Shown here: positions 36,970 through 48,625 of the stretch, one piece after another
Layout of the letters: each line of letters begins with the position of its first letter
Position numbering within the stretch: position 1 is the first letter of the stretch
NCBI GenBank assembly: GCA_944472155.2
Contig: OX235279.1
Coordinates: 60,423,564 to 60,487,563, forward strand
DNA: 64,000 nt
From: Trichobilharzia szidati
Taxonomy: Eukaryota; Platyhelminthes; Trematoda; Strigeidida; Schistosomatidae
Direction of reading: 5' to 3'
Program-made: the position numbers and the translations under genes
The notes under the pieces: generated by a model
Told to the model about the DNA's origin: nothing
Seen by the model: the letters and a program-made list of their open reading frames with translations, nothing else
The model's database searches: none

Positions 36970-39320
36970 AATTGCTTATTATTATTATCACTATATGATA
37001 ACAGTTATATTAACTTTTGCAATAAAGTGTTCTCTGAGCTGGTTGGTTTAGTCGCGAAGCTTTCGTCAACCGAATTCACAAACATTTATGGTCTAGAAGT
37101 AGTTAATTGCAAGTAAGTGTCTGGAGACAAACACACACACCAATATATAGCACTGTCGTCGGCATTTGAATCTCGTGTGAGGTTAATAAGGTGTAGGAAT
37201 ACTGTGAAGGATGTTTCTCAAACAGCTTTCGACAGGTGACTTAGAAGAATTTCATGTGTTACAGTATATTATAATTTTGGCCTGATAAACAATTGTCTTC
37301 CTACACTTCTAGACAACACAGAAAAGCAAGTTTATTTTCCAAATGTTTATATGTAGCGCATTTTGGGTTCAATGAATGTCAAAATTGTAGCAGTGTTGTT
37401 TTTAGAAAAATGAGCGATAGTATATCACTCCGCCCACCAGCTACAGAAAACTGAATGAAACGAACTCTATAAGACTGCTTGCTTCCAATGACACTATTCT
37501 TAAACACTGGTTTTCTGAAAACAGTAATGAGTGAATACTACCCTTCCAGTTTCAGGATATCCACCCACGTCAGTCTGAAAAACGTTCAGTCTTACTGACG
37601 TATACGAAACGAAATAACACTAGAAGCTTCCTACTTCTCTTCCCCTATATCTGTTAATATGATGAAAAGAAAAAAACATTACTTCCGTTATACAATGTCT
37701 ATGATACCAGTACACACATACTTCATACATAAATTTGTATTAATCTGGTTGGACATAAATGTAACTACAACTCCTACTGTTTATCCTTCTGACTATAATA
37801 GTTAAATCAGACAAAACTACAAGTTGACTAACTTGACACATAGAATTAATTGATGAGATTACAATAGGGTGGCTTAGACGATGTTAACTTTAAGATGAAT
37901 CCTTTTCACTACGGCTTATATGAACAATAAATACAATAGGAACTTGAATATAATTTAAATTTGTAGGACAACTAGGATATCTCTTACACATAGGGTTCAA
38001 TTTTAAAAAAACTGATAGGACATACGATCTATGTGCTTGGTAACAAACAAGTGAACTGGACGCTTAAGTCCCACACCATTGTTGTCTAGACTACATTCTA
38101 CATTACTGTTTGGTATTTAACGCAAATCCTGTACTGATTACAGACTTGTAGATTTGGCAAAAACGTAAAATTTGTAAATATTTAGTTGACTTATCATGAA
38201 TTGGAAGAATATGAGAAGAATGTGTGAAATTTACCACTAAAAAATTTTCTTGGAGTCAATGTGTTAAGAAATATAATATACAATTTTACGAAATATCACA
38301 CATAGTAGACAAAATTTAGTTGAGAATTATTACTAGAAGTTTAATTGTCATGATATCCGTGATCCTTTATTCAGTCAGTTATACATTTGGCGTTAAATCT
38401 AGTTTCACCCAGTGGACCGATAAATATGAGATTATAAAACTCTCTATTTGACATGTCATTGGGTTACACTTTTAGAAAACGCGTAGAATCATACATATTG
38501 ATCATGACTGTGTGCTTCAAACCTGTTCTGACGACCCTATTACTGCAGCCTAACGCTTCATTGCATCAATTTGCGCATACTGTTGTCACTTTATTTCATC
38601 ATGGATACTCAGACTACTAACAACAAATAAATAGTATAATCACATTTCGGATTTCTGTTTCGCCTATGGTTCAGTCTGTATTTTAAGAATGAACCTACAC
38701 TACAGACAGTGAACACTTATAGAAATCATCTCCAATCGATAATTTGAATAAAGATGAGGATAACCTTAAATTATCATTCTCTGTGGAACAAGGCACAAAA
38801 TGCATCAGGTGTTAAAAGCGTATAGACAAGCCTTGCCTGATAATAGCATTATTTTCAACCTTGGATTCTATTTCTTTTTGGCATTGTTGATGCAGCATCC
38901 ACCTATACCTTCCTTAATGTTACATATAAGATATCTGGAAGTTGCAGAATGTCTAATAACGACTGGCCTAAATGTACAGTAGAAGAACATCATCAACATC
39001 GTTACTGTTAAAGTTATAGAGTATTTCATTCATTAAGTAATGATCAACCAAATAGACTATTAAGCTTCAAAATTGCTTTTATCATGCTAATGATACAACC
39101 AATACAACAGTACTCCTGCAAGGAAACTGATCATTTATTCTCAGGTCTTAGAAGTGTAGAATGAAACATATTCCACAATCCTTTTCAATGTTTCATCTTA
39201 TAAATCAGTGCAAATAAAGAGCTCTGTGCAGTTAAACTAGACAGGACATATACCTTACTATATCTACAGTGATTGCCAACTGATCGAGTAGATAGCATTC
39301 TATCGCACATAACAGACAAT
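36970..39320. other. Spacer with a Penelope-like relic
   Basis: Near 37027-37070 there is a minus-strand block, GACGAAAGCT...CCAGCTCAGAGAACAC, shared with the hammerhead-like motif at 25358-25396. The rest holds no gene I can support. Confidence 0.4.
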
Positions 39321-39339
39321 CACGATATTGCTGTGAAAG

Positions 39340-39420
39340 AAACGCTGAAAATTCCATGTTGTAAATTGTTATTGTTGTGGAATAAAGTGATTATTATCAT
39401 TATTATCATCATCATTATAA
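39340..39420 (+). repeat. SINE/LINE tail fragment
   Basis: GCTGAAAATTCCATGTTGTA then GTGGAATAAAGTGATTATTATC resembles the 3' tail of the type 2 SINE and the fragment at 47221-47339. It is followed by an ATT/ATC microsatellite. Confidence 0.45.
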
Positions 39421-39823
39421 AAACCAACAGCCAAGTAAGATTATTTTTTTAATGATCTACACCAAAAGTGGAAATACACAAAATACTTCACACGTACTTA
39501 ATTATATAATAATAATGATAATCTAGACAAGAGTAATCACATCTTTTTAAGAAAACTGTGGTGCAAATAAAAAATGACAAACTAAAATAAATTGAATCTT
39601 ATGAATCAAAGTCTTTTCATCTCTTGCTTATTGCTCTCGAAAGATTTTTCAATTTTTAATTACAACCAAATAGAATTATAGCCTACACAGTTCCCAATAG
39701 ATTATGTGTTTGGAAAAAAAGCAGTAAATAAGGTGAGTGAAAAATAACAGAATGTATGTGTAAGTGCAGAAAAAAAGCTGTACAATGAAAGTTATTTCTC
39801 GGAACTTATACAATGGTAGTTTA

Positions 39824-40426
39824 CTACCACCAGTTATCAAAAGTGGTTTCAGTGTCATCATTAGCGACAGACTCACTATCATCAAATGCAGAAGAAACGT
39901 TTGGTCTGGAGCTAGGTTTTGTGGATACTTTTTCATCAGTTGGTGGTGGGGGCCAAAGATAAAGGAGGTGTTCATATAAACACCGAATCGCAAAAATAAA
40001 TAATGCTTGCAGGGCATATTGCGCTAGAAGAGCACCGAAACCTCTATACAGTCCCAAAAACCCAACACGTGAGTCAAAGGTAGAACGCAGTGCATCAAAG
40101 AAGCCGTCATATGATGAGACTATTGGCACAACTACATCCCCAGTATCCATGTTGTCAACGAGAGTACGTGTACCTTGAACGCAAAGGCGCAATACTATTG
40201 TCTCCACGGGATAAAGTACAACGTCTGCGGCAAAATTAGCCGTTATCCCAGCTAACAAGTCTGTATAGTAACGATTATAAATAGCTTGTAGAGCAGTGTC
40301 TTGACGCTGGTAAGCCAAAGTAGCTGAGTCACTTGCATGACGCTCACTGACAGAAGGGGGTTGTGTACTCGGTGTTGAATGTGTCGGGAATCCTGGAGAA
40401 AGCCTGTTGCGGCTCAGACCACCAGT
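39824..40426 (-). CDS. SLC25A46: SLC25A46, last coding exon
   Basis: This is the C-terminal exon of a solute-carrier-family-25-like protein. In other animals SLC25A46 sits in the mitochondrial outer membrane and acts in mitochondrial dynamics and lipid/cristae organisation, rather than as a proven transporter. The exon begins after an acceptor (AAATTTTAG, minus) at 40426 in phase 0 and runs 200 codons to a stop at 39824. Its core is LAGITANFAADVVLYPVETIVLRLCVQGTR. This holds the carrier signature PxExxxxR in the form typical of SLC25A46, and is followed by YDGFFDALRSTF and GLYRGFGALLAQY. The first 40 residues are Ser/Pro-rich and the last 40 are acidic and end in NWW; both look lineage-specific. 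Confidence 0.88.
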   Translation of the reverse strand, partial: TGGLSRNRLSPGFPTHSTPSTQPPSVSERHASDSATLAYQRQDTALQAIYNRYYTDLLAGITANFAADVVLYPVETIVLRLCVQGTRTLVDNMDTGDVVVPIVSSYDGFFDALRSTFDSRVGFLGLYRGFGALLAQYALQALFIFAIRCLYEHLLYLWPPPPTDEKVSTKPSSRPNVSSAFDDSESVANDDTETTFDNWW

Positions 40427-41229
40427 CTAAAATTTATAAGAGTAAAATAATGAACGTCATATAACGTTTAATGAAAAGTACAAACGGAAAAAAACCAACG
40501 ACAAATATCTAAATAAACAATAAAAAGTAACCCACAATACATCAAAATATAGTAAGCGAGCTACTGTTTATACTACATGTTAATTCAGAAAAACTAGAAC
40601 CTATCAAAAGGAGTTCACTTTTGTTGGTGTCTAGATATTTCCATAGATTACGTTTACACAAAAACAGTGTGGTATCTAATGATGATTTCGATTATTAAAC
40701 TGAGCAGCCTCTCAATCAGGGATTGACCAGATAAACGGAAATGACAGTTGCCCAACAGCTTCAATTCTACGCTAGGCGACCTATAAGTTTTCTTCACCTA
40801 ACTAAATACTGCGTCTATTATCAAAACAGAATATTACGAATACCAGATAAATATGAGCAGTAGGCAATCAGATCACTAAAGCAAGTGCATTAGATCTCTT
40901 TTACTAAAACCCAAGTTTTCAAACGCTAAATAATAGAACATCGAATTACGGGCCTCGTTTACTACTCTTTGTAAAATTTAGGTAACGCTTTTAGAATAGC
41001 AGTGGAATGATATATAACCTACATCCAAACACTGACATGTATGTTAACAGTGCATCACTAATACGTACTCAACATAAACAGTATAAAATATTACGCTGGT
41101 AAATTTTTATAGTTCAGTGAAACTGATGATGATGAGACAGTAGATACATGATGAAATTTTATTCACTGCATACCAATCAGCATTAATACAGGTACCTAGA
41201 TATAATGCTTAAAATAATCGCTACTATTT

Positions 41230-43115
41230 GACACAAGGTGTCAGAGAGAGTCTGTGAGGCAGATAGCACCCCAATTACCAGCCTGAAAAGACGCCTGGAA
41301 CGCTGGGCAGAGAACTTTGAGAAACAGTTTAGCTGGCCACCAGCTTCAGTATCTGCTGTCACTAGCTCCAGTGCTCATTGGTCTGTTAGTACCGACCCAC
41401 CAACCGAAGCGGAGGTCCGTAAGGAACTCCAAGAATTAAAAATGCCATAAGGCACGCGGCCCAGACAATCTACTCCCGGCTCTTTTTAAAGATGGTGGTG
41501 AGACTCTCGCAATGGCTATAACTGGTTTATTCAGGAAGACATGGGAGACAGAGAGTGTACCATCAATATGGAACGAAGCCATTATCGTCCACATCTTTAA
41601 AAAAGGTCGACGTAATTCATGTGACAACCATAGGTATCAGTCTGCTACCAGTTGCGTCTAAAATGTTGGTTGCTGTCTTGCTCCGTAGGCCGTGCAAAAC
41701 ACGTGAAGGATTGATTCACGAAGAGTAGGCTGAGTTTCGTTCAGGTCGTGGATGCATGGATCATGTGTTCACCCTTGGTCAGTTGTTGGAACACCGCCAC
41801 ACGTATTGCAGGCCAACAGTCGTTATGTTTCTTGATATTAGGGTTGCTTTCGATTCGTTGTACAGAACTGTGCTCTGGAACTGTCTGTTAGAGAGGGGTG
41901 TACCTAAGAAGTTTTTTAACATCTTGAAAGCCCTGTACAGAAACACATCAGGTAGAGTGAGGGCATACAACTAACTATCATCCAGCCAACAGTTGGGTTA
42001 GACAGGGTTGCTTAATCTCTCCATTTCTCTTTAACTTTGCCATCGATGACATTCTGGAGTCAGCTCTGAAGGATGTGTGTGAAGGTGGTGTAGATCTGCT
42101 CCCTAGAGATAAACTTTTCGACGTCGAGTATGCAGACGATATCGTCTTACTGTGCGATAGCATGCAGGCTGCCCAAATCGCACTTAATCAGTTTCTGTAA
42201 GTATGGTATGTGCTTTGCGCCGTCTAAGTGCAAAGTACTGTTACCAGATTGGTAGAAGCCTGTACCTGCACTCACTCTTGCAGGTGAACCGTTTGAAGTT
42301 GTTGATAAGTTTGTTTATCTGGGTAGTTGTGTGAGTGCTGGCGGAGGGGTTATAGATGAGATTCCCAACCGTATCATGAAGGCTATAGTGGCATACATGA
42401 ACTTGAGCCACCTCTGGCACCGTCGCGACGTTAGCCTGGCTGTCAAAGATTGAGTATACAATGTTTTGGTGCGGGCTGTCTTCCTCTACGCCTGTGAAAC
42501 TTGGCCTCTCCGAGTGAGGATGTGCGGCGGCTCTGAGTATTCGATCATCGCTGTCTCCGCGTTGCGTTCGATGGCATCATCTCGTGAGTTATTCTGAGGT
42601 TCGGTGGCGTGTGCTTGAACACAGTGATCACCAGTTGTTGAGTGTCATCATCTGGAAACACCGGCTTAGACATGTGCTGCGAATGTCATCCCAGAGGCTT
42701 CCGTACAGGTCTCTGTTCGCTAACCCTGGAATGGGATGTAAAAGGCGGAGGTGGTCAGTCCATAACGTGGCGTCGTGGGATAAAGGATATTTGTGCCAGG
42801 TTAGCATCAGTTGATGAGCCACGACTCCCTGGTTGGAATTCGAGAAATGGATCCAAACGTAATCGGATATGGCCAAGAATCGTAATCAATGGCGAACGTG
42901 CTGCAATTTCCTTCTTTCTTCCCTTCCTGATTATAGTTGACGAATACTGTTTGAACTTGTTAAGTATGGCTGCTTTCCTTACTGGTGAAGTTCTTTATCC
43001 AATCTCGACCTAGAGTTTTACTTTTAATGTATGTTGTTTTATCATTATTGTGTGGGGTATCTTCTTGGTGTCATATTGTACCAAGTTTTTCTGCTTTTAA
43101 ATAAATAAATAATAA
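41230..43115 (+). mobile_element. SR2-related RTE LINE, decayed, intronic antisense
   Basis: This copy starts in the linker before the reverse transcriptase (SLKRRLERWAENFEKQFSWPP, 41283-41340) and passes through decayed blocks: FLDIRVAFDSLYRTVLW (41830-41880), VRQGCLISPFLFNFAIDD (41997-42050), VDLLPRDKLFDVEYADDIVLL (42092-42155). The C-terminal domain follows, with KHRLRHVLRMSSQRLPYRS (42655-42712). Several stops and frameshifts separate these blocks. The 3' end is AAATAAATAAATAATAAA near 43100-43117. It lacks ORF1-like and endonuclease parts. Confidence 0.85.
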
Positions 43116-43497
43116 AGCAGTACTTCATTTATTTGCAATGACCAACGTTTTCATTATTTCAATGAGCCACAAGATCAAAGTAGCATTGTACACAGAGTGA
43201 CAGATCTACGTATCTAAGATCCCTTTCTCGAATGATATTTACAACACGATCAGCAATGGATAATCACACTGGAGATCTGCTTCAGATGTGTGTAGGCACT
43301 TCTAATTACTACATCACTGGCTTAAATTCTTCCCTGTTAACCGCAGCAGATACTGGAGCTTATCCTACAACAATACTTGTTGTTAGTGTGAGAACCAGTG
43401 TAGGATTAAAGTTCAATTCTACTCAAACTATGCATCGCAACTGTTAGCAGTGACACAAAATTGACTATCACTGCAATAAAATATGTAAGACTAACAG

Positions 43498-43514
43498 TAT
43501 ATATATATATATAT
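43498..43514. repeat. (AT)n microsatellite
   Basis: A TA dinucleotide run in the SLC25A46 intron. Confidence 0.9.
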
Positions 43515-44012
43515 GAACGCATGAAGATGTACATCCGAAAACTATTAGCAAATGTGAGGTTTTAACTTATCAAGTAAAGCGCACAAGTGAGTAGAATTTA
43601 AAAAAGGGATTAGAATACAGTGAATTCACTTTACTCTATAACTTTCCAACTAGCTATGCGCAAGCTGGTGTGGGTAACCAGGATGTAATAGCAGCCCATG
43701 CATTTCCATAAGTAGACAGATCTTTCCCAATCAAAATCCCTCTTCATCTACTTGCTTACTGACACTGTTGATACAATTCCATATGTAGGTTCTCTATCGT
43801 CTCTTAACTCTACAGCAATCAATAGCGACCCGAAGCGGAAAATACTAATCGTCGCTTGAAACAGTGGTGCCAACTTCCTACTCGAGCACTCAACTTCAGA
43901 ACAGAGGACCTCACCCACCGAAATATAGTCGTTTTAGCAAGCGACTTCAATGCTCAAGTAGGGAAGCTTTGTCAGTCACAGAAGTATATTGGTGCCACCT
44001 ATAGAGTTCTAC

Positions 44013-44189
44013 AGTGAGTCGGTGATAAAGAAGTAGAGTGCTCGCAAACGACGCACTCCTTTGCCTCGCTAAGCTAGTAATAACACTGGTAAAGAGGGAA
44101 AGTTGGGCATGAAGCTAGGAACCCCATCCCGTAAAAACAAATACCACTGCTACTGAAACTCCAGAGCTCTAGCTTGAATAAAGAAAATG
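44013..44189 (+). mobile_element. SINE type 1 with deleted B box
   Basis: This SINE is inserted in the endonuclease region. The tRNA head is cut from GCTCGC directly to GACGCACTCC, losing the B box; the body and tail match the 23176 copy. GAGTTCTAC and GAGTTCCAC on either side are a 9-bp target-site duplication with one mismatch. Confidence 0.75.
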
Positions 44190-44282
44190 GAGTTCCACGC
44201 CGAAGAACCAACAAGTGGTCATTTTCTACAGTTCTGTTCAGATAATCACATGTTTCCGGTCAGTAGTAACTTGGAACACAAG

Positions 44283-44815
44283 GCTGCGTCCCAAGTTAGG
44301 GAATATACTGGGGTAAGTAATATTGAGGTTAGGCGTGTTAGGTAACGAGAGAAAATCCATCTACGAGGTTGTGAAGTTACATCGATTGAGATGGTTACGA
44401 CATGTATTACGCATGCCTAGCCTTCCTCAACGGTAAATGTTATCTGAAATATGATCAGGTTGGAAGAGAGTTAGTGGTGGTCAGACTAAAACACGATATC
44501 AGTTCATAAAACCTTTAAGTTAGTTTGAGCCACGTAGGGAGGTTTGGCTGCCTGGTTGGGGTCCTCGGGATTGTAAGAACCAGTGGCTGGAGGCAACTGG
44601 TGGTATGGCTGAAAATCATTGTGGTGCAGATGCAATCGCTCTTAGTGATCTGCCATATCCATTAAAACCCTAATGTTTTTCCACGTTATTACTCTTTCTC
44701 CCTCTTATTTCTGCTTATTACTGTTCCTTCTAATCTTTTTGTTTTCTCTTGTGTTCTACATGGAGAGTGGCAACTTGAGCTGCTGCACTTAAGAGCTAAG
44801 TTAATCGGTCAGTCA
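44283..44815 (+). mobile_element. SR2 3' fragment inserted in RTE endonuclease
   Basis: A 533-bp 3' piece of SR2, from the CTGCGT... block of the C-terminal domain to the 3' UTR (GAGTGGCAACTTGAGC), sits between AACACAAG (44275-44282) and AACACCAAG (44816-44824), a likely target-site duplication. Endonuclease sequence continues on the far side. Confidence 0.78.
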
Positions 44816-45802
44816 AACACCAAGAGAAACATTGCCTAGCTTGGACACCGTTATCGAAACGATGATGGATTCAAACACATCACACAGCTATACACTAATG
44901 ATGGAGAGGGTAGGTAGAAAACTGCCATGCCTACTCAAACGCCTATATAGACTCTAATCACTCTCTAGTCAGTGCACGTATATGTCTACTACTGAACGGA
45001 CACAGCTACAAAGCTTCTTCAGTTTCAACATAAAGTGTCTCTTTAGGGAAGAAGTGCGTAAACGAGTATCTGTAACTGACAGCAATACGCGTACTGGCAT
45101 AATATCCACTCAACCATAGAAATAGCCGTTAAGAACGTCAATGACCCAGAACCAAAGGTTGGTAAACGCCAGTGGGTCTCTGGTGCTTCATTCAAAATGA
45201 TGAATGCGAGAAGACTGATTCCCACTGGCTCCAGACATGACGAGAAGAGGAAGCTGCTCAGACGTAAACAAATTAAAAATCTCCATAATGACTGTGAACA
45301 GTGTTGGACAACAAAAACAAGAGATGGAAAATGGATTAGCGGTACGTGATACTAGGCAACTACTTACACTCATTAGGAAACGAGTTGTAAAGAGCAAATA
45401 GTGAAACAATTTCGGAGAACAGTGCTTTATTTGCCTCCCATGAAAGACGACTGGAACATTAGACGGAACACTTTCAGGAACAATTTAAGTGGGCTACAAC
45501 CACGCTAAACTTACCCAGCATCTAAAGCCTACTAGTGTGAAATGTAGACATTCATCCTGCAACTGCAACTAAAGCTGTCTATAATTTAAAACAAGGGAAA
45601 GCTGAAGGACATGATAATATGACTCCTGTGTTATTTAAGGATGGTAGTAATGAACTTTTGACTGGATTAACTAAGATAGTAGGTAATTTGCTGTAATTCA
45701 ATATAGTCCCTCTAGACTAGTGCAATTCACAGTTTATAAGAAGACAAGTCTTGCTGTGATAATCATTGTGGATTTAATAGTGTCGAAAATTCCCATATTA
45801 TG

Positions 45803-46279
45803 AATTAAAAGTCAATCTGAACGAAGAATATTCTTTTCAATAATTTCTCTTCAGGTTCTTACAATTATAAAATATAATATTTGTTGTCGTTACAATAAGG
45901 CCAGTTATGCGGCAGATACATTTTTAACGTAGAATAACAGATTAGTTATGGGGTGTCAAAATAAATAGTCGTATTTGTGTGACAAACGTGCTAGGCTGAA
46001 TTCGATTTTCCTACCCCCACTCTACAAATCTATTATGATTAATCACCATTGTCTCCCGTTTTACATTATTTTGTAATCGAATTCAGCCTAGCACGTTTGT
46101 CACACAAATACGACTATTTATTTTGACACCCCATAACTAATCTGTTATTCTACGTTAAAAATGTATCTGCCGCATAACTGGCCTTATTGTAACGACAACA
46201 AATATTATATTTTATAATTGTAAGAACCTGAAGAGAAATTATTGAAAAGAATATTCTTCGTTCAGATTGACTTTTAATT
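45803..46279. mobile_element. Near-perfect palindrome / fold-back element
   Basis: Two 205-bp arms, 45803-46007 and 46075-46279, are exact reverse complements at every place I checked, around a 67-bp spacer. Both outer ends are AATT, which could be a palindromic 4-bp target-site duplication; the arms would then start AAAAGTCAATC. The spacer has no coding sequence. The arms resemble long terminal inverted repeats of a MITE or fold-back element, but no transposase is present. It lies inside the reverse-transcriptase region of the 43918 RTE copy. Confidence 0.88.
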
Positions 46280-47220
46280 GTGGATTTAGCCAGAATAACA
46301 TAGTGTCTAAACTCAATAACCAAGTATGAACTAAGATATGCTCAGGAGAAACAAACCCGTCAAACCAGAGAGGCCTTAGGTTCACGTTTTCTCCCTTCAA
46401 CAGATTACAGAAAATAAGCATACTTACAGGAGTCAAATAATTGCTATATTTCTTTACCCGAAAGCGAAAATCGACTCCCTAAACCTGGAGGCGACCCAAC
46501 AATGTCTGGCCGTGAATGGGGTGTCATGAAAATACATCTCACTAGTAGAGGCACTCCACTGGAACTCACACTACCGTGTAAGAACTTATGCAGGGTTGTC
46601 ATATGAAGTGATAATAACTAGAAGTATCCGTCAAGGATCAACAGTCACCGTTCTTTTTCAATTTCATCATCGATGTACAAATGTACTTATCAACATTAGC
46701 CACTTGGAGATTGACTTGTTACCAAGGGACAGTCTCGTTGATTTAGAGTAGGTAGATGATATAGTTCTCCTAGGTGATAACGCTGACTGACAAAATGTAG
46801 TCTTCTGAACACCTTAAGCAGACATCTTCGAATGTTTGGCATGCGATTCATACCTGTCAAATGTAAGATTATGCTACCGAACTGATCTGCACCAACTTCT
46901 GGTTTAAAGATGAGGAATGCAATGGTCAAGCGTGTTGACAACTTCGCTTATGCGGAGAGTTGCGTCAAACCTAATGAATTGATTGCTAACGAAATCTCAG
47001 CACGAATGCAAAAGGCTGGTGTGGGATTTGCCAATTTACGCCATCTTTGGTGGAAACGTGTTATTCAGAGAATATGTCAATTAAACAACTGTTCGCCTCG
47101 TCCTTTTTACAGCTGTAAAATGTGGTCGTCAAAAGCAGAGGGTACGAAGAGATAAGCTGCTTCTGACCATGGGTTTTTGCGTTCTGTCTCACGTGTTAAG
47201 TCGTATGATGTTGTTGTTGC

Positions 47221-47339
47221 TTTTTTATTTTTAAAATCTTATAAAAATTTATGAGGTAATTAGACGCAATATTGTAATGCACGCTGGAAATTCCATACCT
47301 GTATCACAAATACTGTTTGGAATAAAGCTATTATTATTA
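47221..47339 (+). mobile_element. 5'-truncated SINE/LINE tail insertion
   Basis: A 119-bp tail (GCTGGAAATTCCATACCTGTA, then TTTGGAATAAAGCTATTATTATTA) is inserted in the RTE C-terminal domain. It is flanked by TATGATG (47214-47220 and 47340-47346), a 7-bp target-site duplication. The tail resembles the type 2 SINE 3' end. Confidence 0.7.
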
Positions 47340-48625
47340 TATGATGAATATTATTGATTTTAGATGTTGAGTATAGGTAACGAATGAAAGTCACTCGATG
47401 AATTTGTGAAGTTACATCTATTGAGATGACTAGGACATGTGTTACTAATGTCAAGTCATCTTCCTCCTCAACCAGCAATGTTAGCGAATATAGGATTAGG
47501 TTGACAAGGCATAAAGTTATTGACTGTTTGTTTGAGTCAGGTATGGAGTTACAGACTATCCGCCAGATACTAAGAACAAACAGTTGCAGAATGTTGATGA
47601 TATAGATCTAAGTCGTTCTTATTGCAGCAGATGCATTCACTTTTTGTCATCTCCCAGATTCATAAAATCCTCACTAGTATCTGTATCCTTATTCTTTTTC
47701 CAGCACATTTCCGTTTATTGCATGTAATTCTACTTAATTATTTTTTGTGTGCTGTATGGAGTGTGGCGACTTGAACTGTTGCACTCAATTTCTACGCTGA
47801 GAACTCAGTTTTATGCACAGACTGTCGAAAATACTTTTTCAATAATGAAATAAAAATTAGTAAAATGTAAAACCTGTAAAGTGATATTTTAATGTCATTA
47901 TTATTATGGTGAGTAGGTGAATAGAGGAAGAAATTTACTATAGAACTCGATAAACCAGATTTACGATTTACGGAAATTTCGACAGAGTACTTACGGAACA
48001 CCATTTGATTAAATACTATGGTGAAAATTCTGTTAAAAAGAAATTATCATAAGTAAAAAGTATCAAACTACAGTTACAGTTAAGCGAGTATAACATTAAA
48101 AGACTGAAATTCAGATCTGAAGGTGAACAGCAAACTAGTCTTAGTAATAAATTCCTATAATAATAAAGAAGATAAACTACTGCTTGTTCGTGAACCTCTT
48201 AATCACAAAGGTCTACCTGAAATGATATCTTTAGTTTATGCCTACATCTGCTGATCCCTCCATTAATAAGTTGCCCTGTCTATGTATTTCAACACTGAGT
48301 GTTCATTTTAAATATTATGCACATAGCTCATTAGCTTAAGCACTCAGTTTTCAGATAACAGGTTACGGATTCGAGTTCCACTTTGCCCACTTCAATTTGT
48401 GCAACTGAGTTGTATCATCAATCCCTACACAATAAAGAGTGGTACAGCCTAGAACATGACAGATATGTTCCGGGTAACTGAGTTAAAACAATCACAGACG
48501 AGAAAAAAGAGTTGAAATACAACAAACTAATCATATCCCATGTTGTTTTACCTAGCAACACTGCAAAAAATAAATGCACGTAAGTTTAGAATAGTTAAAG
48601 CAAGACAGTTTGGGGCAACACTAAC

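Larger units (their letters stand above)
43918..47800 (+). mobile_element. SR2-like RTE LINE with four nested insertions
   Basis: This old antisense intronic copy begins in the endonuclease (VVLASDFNAQVGKLCQ, 43928-43975), continues at 44816 (RETHCLAW...), and has the linker near 45145-45490. Reverse-transcriptase blocks follow (NEISARMQKAGVGFANLRHLW, 46985-47050), then the C-terminal domain and the 3' UTR phrase GTGTGGCGACTTGAACTG at 47760. It is interrupted at 44013, 44283, 45803 and 47221. The gaps close cleanly against the 28517 element, which shows the insertions are later. Confidence 0.82.
40427..48625 (-). other. SLC25A46: SLC25A46 intron, TE-filled
   Basis: This 8.2-kb intron has a donor AAG|GTTAGT at 48626/48625 and an acceptor TTTTAG at 40427. 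Most of it is antisense RTE sequence with nested SINE, SR2 tail and palindrome. The remaining parts (40430-41225, 43120-43915, 47805-48620) show nothing I can assign beyond a possible tRNA-like relic at 48320-48380 (GATTCGAGTTCC B-box-like). Confidence 0.8.

Noticed and set aside
41101..41160. GATGATGATGAG stretch considered as a hammerhead core
   Set aside because: No GAAA box or stem II follows at a usable distance.
48548..48625. Extension of the SLC25A46 exon beyond 48626
   Set aside because: The donor AAG|GTTAGT and phase-0 match to the 40426 exon make the extra 25 codons intronic.
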